Below, piece after piece: positions 7,293 to 9,075 of a DNA stretch of 9,075 bases. The notes under the pieces are model-generated. The model was not told the DNA's origin. It saw nothing but the letters and a program-made list of their open reading frames with translations, and searched no databases. Position numbers and translations under genes: made by a program. Within the stretch, counting starts at the first letter, position 1. Each line of letters opens with the position of its first letter. Source of the stretch: Fidelibacterota bacterium 46_43 (GTDB lineage Bacteria > Fidelibacterota > Fidelibacteria > Fidelibacterales > Fidelibacteraceae). Location: NCBI GenBank assembly GCA_001509335.1, contig LGGY01000018.1, positions 1-9,075 on the forward strand, written 5' to 3'.

Positions 7293-7297
7293 AGGAG
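7293..7297 (+). promoter_or_regulatory. Ribosome binding site that selects a GTG start
   Basis: AGGAG at 7293-7297 is followed by 7 bases and then GTG at 7305. The in-frame TTG at 7299 would leave a spacing of only 1 base, and the ATG at 7303 is in another frame and followed at once by TGA. GTG is therefore the best start. Confidence 0.75.
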
Positions 7298-7304
7298 ATT
7301 GGAT

Positions 7305-8609
7305 GTGAAATTAAAAATTATAAATGTATTTGCAGTATGTTTGATATTTACCGGTATTGTCTTAGGCGGTGAAGCTGCTTTTCATCCGTCTGCAGGAACA
7401 AAGTCCCTCTCTCTTGGCGGTTTGTACTATGCCGGTTATGATGTCATCATATCGACTTATGTCAATCCGGCTCATGTGCTGTGTTCTCCAGGGTTTGGTT
7501 ATGCTCTGAATGTCACCGATAAGGCAGGACGCTCGGAATTTACCAGGGTCAATCAAAACCTCCACCGGTCCCATTTTATCAATGATGTCAGTGGGGCGGC
7601 CGGATTCTATTGGATGGTTCGCCCGACATTTGGCTTGGCGATGGTCTATAATCGGGCAATCGATTATTCCGTCCGTTGGCCTTTTGCCATGGTCTTTCAT
7701 GTGAATAACCTGGACCGTCTCTACGGCTTTGAATTGAAATCAGATATAATAGCTGATGCGTATTCTCAAGTACTGGGGATACAAGTAAAAAAATTATCCC
7801 TTGGTGCTTCAGCAACTCTATATCAGCTTAATCATCATTTTTCTTACCCCATGTTTAACAAGGACTATCAGGTGAATTCAAAAAGACCCGTTTACGGCAT
7901 TGATTTAAAAACTGAGGGTATTGCTGTGGGATGGAGTGCCGGTTTTAAATTAGCTCTCTCTGAATCCCTAAGCCTGGGTGGTAGCTTCCGAAAAAGGGTT
8001 GATTTTGATTTAGACGGAAAAGCCGAGACAGAATACTTTCAGGCCTTGAATGACAGCGCCTCCATTGAATCGAATATTCAAAGCGAGTTTGCATTGCCGT
8101 CAACAGGTGGTCTTGGTGTTTTATATAAATTGAATAATCAGTGGTCCCTGAATGCAGATGTGTCCTTCTCCCTGTGGAAAAACGCAAATTCAGATATTCA
8201 CTTTGATTATTCTGATACTGCGTGGGTAGCTGGAATGAATGGAGGAGTTGCAGATTCTGTTACGGGATTTTCCTGGTCACCGATTCCCTTTTATTCAAAA
8301 AACAGTTTTGCCCTGGCTTTTGGTGTTGAATACAGAATGGCTAACAATATGAAAATACGCCTGGGTTACCGTTATCAATCCAATCCCAATGATGAGAATA
8401 GCTTTGGATTTCTGTTCCCTACGGTGAGTCAGCACATCTTATCAACAGGGCTGAGCCTGGTTCTATCTGATGAATATTTTGTTGATCTGGGCTTTGCCTA
8501 TGCACTGGGGCTGGATACTTCCGTAGATGAAAATGCAGGAAGTAATTTCCCCGGAAACTATACATCAACAACACTTATACCCTCTATGACGATCAGATAT
8601 ATATTTTAA
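7305..8609 (+). CDS. Outer-membrane beta-barrel protein of the OmpP1/FadL family
   Basis: This 434-residue protein probably forms an outer-membrane channel. The GTG start gives a clean signal peptide (MKLK, hydrophobic to about residue 20, then GGEA/AFHPSAG). The mature N-terminus, AGTKSLSLGGLYYAGYDV followed by VNPAHV, matches the G-x-LGG...NPA pattern of FadL/PorV-like proteins. The C-terminal part is FadL-like: LPSTGGLGVLYKL, FGVEYRMANNMKIRLGYRY, SNPNDE, and LSTGLSLVLSDEYFVDLGF, ending in alternating strands and a terminal Phe (RYIF), the signal for barrel insertion. FadL proteins pass hydrophobic compounds such as fatty acids or aromatics; a place in a sugar operon suggests a different cargo here. 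A PorV-like secretion or scaffold role is the main alternative. It starts 30 bases after the lipoprotein stop, so co-expression is likely. Confidence 0.85.
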   Translation: MKLKIINVFAVCLIFTGIVLGGEAAFHPSAGTKSLSLGGLYYAGYDVIISTYVNPAHVLCSPGFGYALNVTDKAGRSEFTRVNQNLHRSHFINDVSGAAGFYWMVRPTFGLAMVYNRAIDYSVRWPFAMVFHVNNLDRLYGFELKSDIIADAYSQVLGIQVKKLSLGASATLYQLNHHFSYPMFNKDYQVNSKRPVYGIDLKTEGIAVGWSAGFKLALSESLSLGGSFRKRVDFDLDGKAETEYFQALNDSASIESNIQSEFALPSTGGLGVLYKLNNQWSLNADVSFSLWKNANSDIHFDYSDTAWVAGMNGGVADSVTGFSWSPIPFYSKNSFALAFGVEYRMANNMKIRLGYRYQSNPNDENSFGFLFPTVSQHILSTGLSLVLSDEYFVDLGFAYALGLDTSVDENAGSNFPGNYTSTTLIPSMTIRYIF

Positions 8610-8634
8610 GACGATGTCAATTGGATAAATGAAA

Positions 8635-8643
8635 AGGAGGTGA
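8635..8643 (+). promoter_or_regulatory. Perfect Shine-Dalgarno sequence without a well-placed start codon
   Basis: AGGAGGTGA is a full 9-base complement of the 16S rRNA 3' end. It is followed by a run of ten A residues (8643-8652), and the next ATG downstream is at 8661, about 20 bases from the AGGAGG core. Very short frames start inside or just before it (ATG at 8629, GTG at 8640) and stop after 4-6 codons. It may be a ribosome standby site for the next gene, a site serving the short frame at 8661, or a remnant. Confidence 0.4.
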
Positions 8644-8660
8644 AAAAAAAAAGAAGATAA

Positions 8661-8708
8661 ATGCTATATGATATTAGAAGTTTTTTGATTTGTAAACAAG
8701 GAGGTTAG
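8661..8708 (+). CDS. Possible 15-codon leader peptide ending in the next gene's ribosome site
   Basis: ATG at 8661 opens a 15-codon frame (MLYDIRSFLICKQGG) that stops at TAG 8706-8708, one base before the ATG at 8710. Its last codons are made of the AAGGAGG ribosome site of the next gene. Ribosomes finishing here would be placed on the next start, so translational coupling is possible. The poor spacing from the upstream Shine-Dalgarno and the small size make chance quite possible; no family can be named. Confidence 0.2.
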   Translation: MLYDIRSFLICKQGG

Positions 8709-8709
8709 G

Positions 8710-9075
8710 ATGAAAAAATTAGTTTTTCTTTGTTTTGTCGTGATACCCTTGCTGGTATTGCATGTCCCGGCCATAGGTCAAGATGTGAGCCGTCTTGAAC
8801 TGAATGTTCCGAAGGTGTCTCCTTCGGATATAGTGATAGACGGTGTGATGGATGAAGCGGCCTGGGAACAGGCAGCGGAAGCAAATCTGGTGACAGCCAC
8901 CGGATTCAATATCTGGGCGAATTCATACGGTCGCGAGATCGCAGAGCCCGAGTATGATGAGCTATACGGCCGGATACTGTGGACAGATGATTCCCTATAC
9001 CTGTTTTTCCATATCGATGAGTTTGTGGATGATACGACGGATTTATACTGGGGCGGCAAGTTTGTCAGTGAGCAG
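8710..9075 (+). CDS. Secreted protein with a CBM9-like carbohydrate-binding domain (5' part only)
   Basis: The frame from ATG 8710 stays open for 122 codons to the window edge. AAGGAGG ends 5 bases before the ATG, a strong ribosome site. Residues 1-24 are a signal peptide (MKK, hydrophobic 4-18, likely cleavage near AIGQ/DV). The mature part shows the family 9 carbohydrate-binding-like pattern: DIVIDGVMDEAAWEQA at 40-55 (Asp44-Gly45, Asp48, Trp52), then YGRILWTDDSLYLFFHIDE at 86-104. The spacing between these motifs includes a stretch (NIWANSYGREIAEPEYDE) that should carry a loop. Such domains occur in xylanases, in other secreted glycan-active enzymes and at the front of large outer-membrane proteins; which one this is depends on sequence beyond the window. 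It follows the barrel gene by 100 bases with no terminator seen. Confidence 0.8.
   Translation, partial: MKKLVFLCFVVIPLLVLHVPAIGQDVSRLELNVPKVSPSDIVIDGVMDEAAWEQAAEANLVTATGFNIWANSYGREIAEPEYDELYGRILWTDDSLYLFFHIDEFVDDTTDLYWGGKFVSEQ

Noticed and set aside
7362..7700. Minus-strand open frame of 112 codons inside the barrel gene
   Set aside because: It is a shadow of the FadL-like gene, with no recognisable domain and no supporting context.
8778..9059. Minus-strand open frame of 93 codons at the right edge
   Set aside because: The plus strand here encodes a signal peptide and CBM9-like motifs with a strong ribosome site; the opposite frame has none of these.
1..9075. CRISPR array, tRNA or rRNA genes, insertion sequences, toxin-antitoxin or defence genes
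   Set aside because: No regularly spaced direct repeats, no cloverleaf or rRNA-like sequence, and no transposase or defence-type protein were seen on either strand. The partial gene at 2-151 is too short to judge.

Overview
The window reads as a carbohydrate-uptake and catabolism locus from a diderm (Gram-negative-type) bacterium. The diderm call rests on an outer-membrane beta-barrel of the OmpP1/FadL type with a terminal Phe, two lipoproteins and a secreted protein. DNA is moderately AT-rich, genes are tightly packed, and most starts carry good Shine-Dalgarno sites. The style (FadL/PorV-like barrel, lipoprotein with beta-sandwich-like repeats, CBM9-like secreted protein, CUT1 sugar ABC transporter) suggests the FCB assemblage (Marinimicrobia, Calditrichaeota, Ignavibacteria or similar). 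That placement is an inference with low confidence; no rRNA or marker gene is present.

Layout. Bases 2-151 hold the 3' end of an unrecognised + strand gene. Bases 152-292 are a convergent intergenic stretch with a short palindrome and an AT-rich bidirectional terminator hairpin. Bases 293-1855 (minus) encode a full-length FGGY sugar kinase, best called xylulokinase. Bases 1856-2084 are a divergent control region: a weaker promoter towards the kinase and a near-consensus promoter (TTGACA-17-TATACT) towards a LacI-family regulator, with a LacI-type palindrome sitting on its expected transcription start. Bases 2085-3104 encode that regulator. A related palindrome (3167-3184) lies just before the next gene. 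Bases 3201-6278 encode a solute-binding lipoprotein and two inner-membrane permeases of a CUT1-type sugar ABC transporter. The run continues on the same strand with an unrecognised lipoprotein (6303-7274) that seems to hold two copies of one domain, a FadL-family outer-membrane barrel (7305-8609, GTG start), and the first 122 codons of a secreted protein with a CBM9-like carbohydrate-binding domain (8710 to the window end).

Working model (inference): a secreted, carbohydrate-binding protein meets a plant-type saccharide outside the cell. The FadL-like barrel, perhaps with the surface or periplasmic lipoprotein, lets the sugar through the outer membrane. The binding protein and permeases import it, powered by an ATPase encoded elsewhere. 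The xylulokinase feeds the pentose phosphate pathway, and the LacI-type protein controls both arms. A xylose or xylo-oligosaccharide is the simplest substrate guess because of the kinase, but nothing in the transporter sequence proves it. No xylose isomerase, glycoside hydrolase or transporter ATPase is seen. No tRNA, rRNA, CRISPR array or mobile element was recognised.
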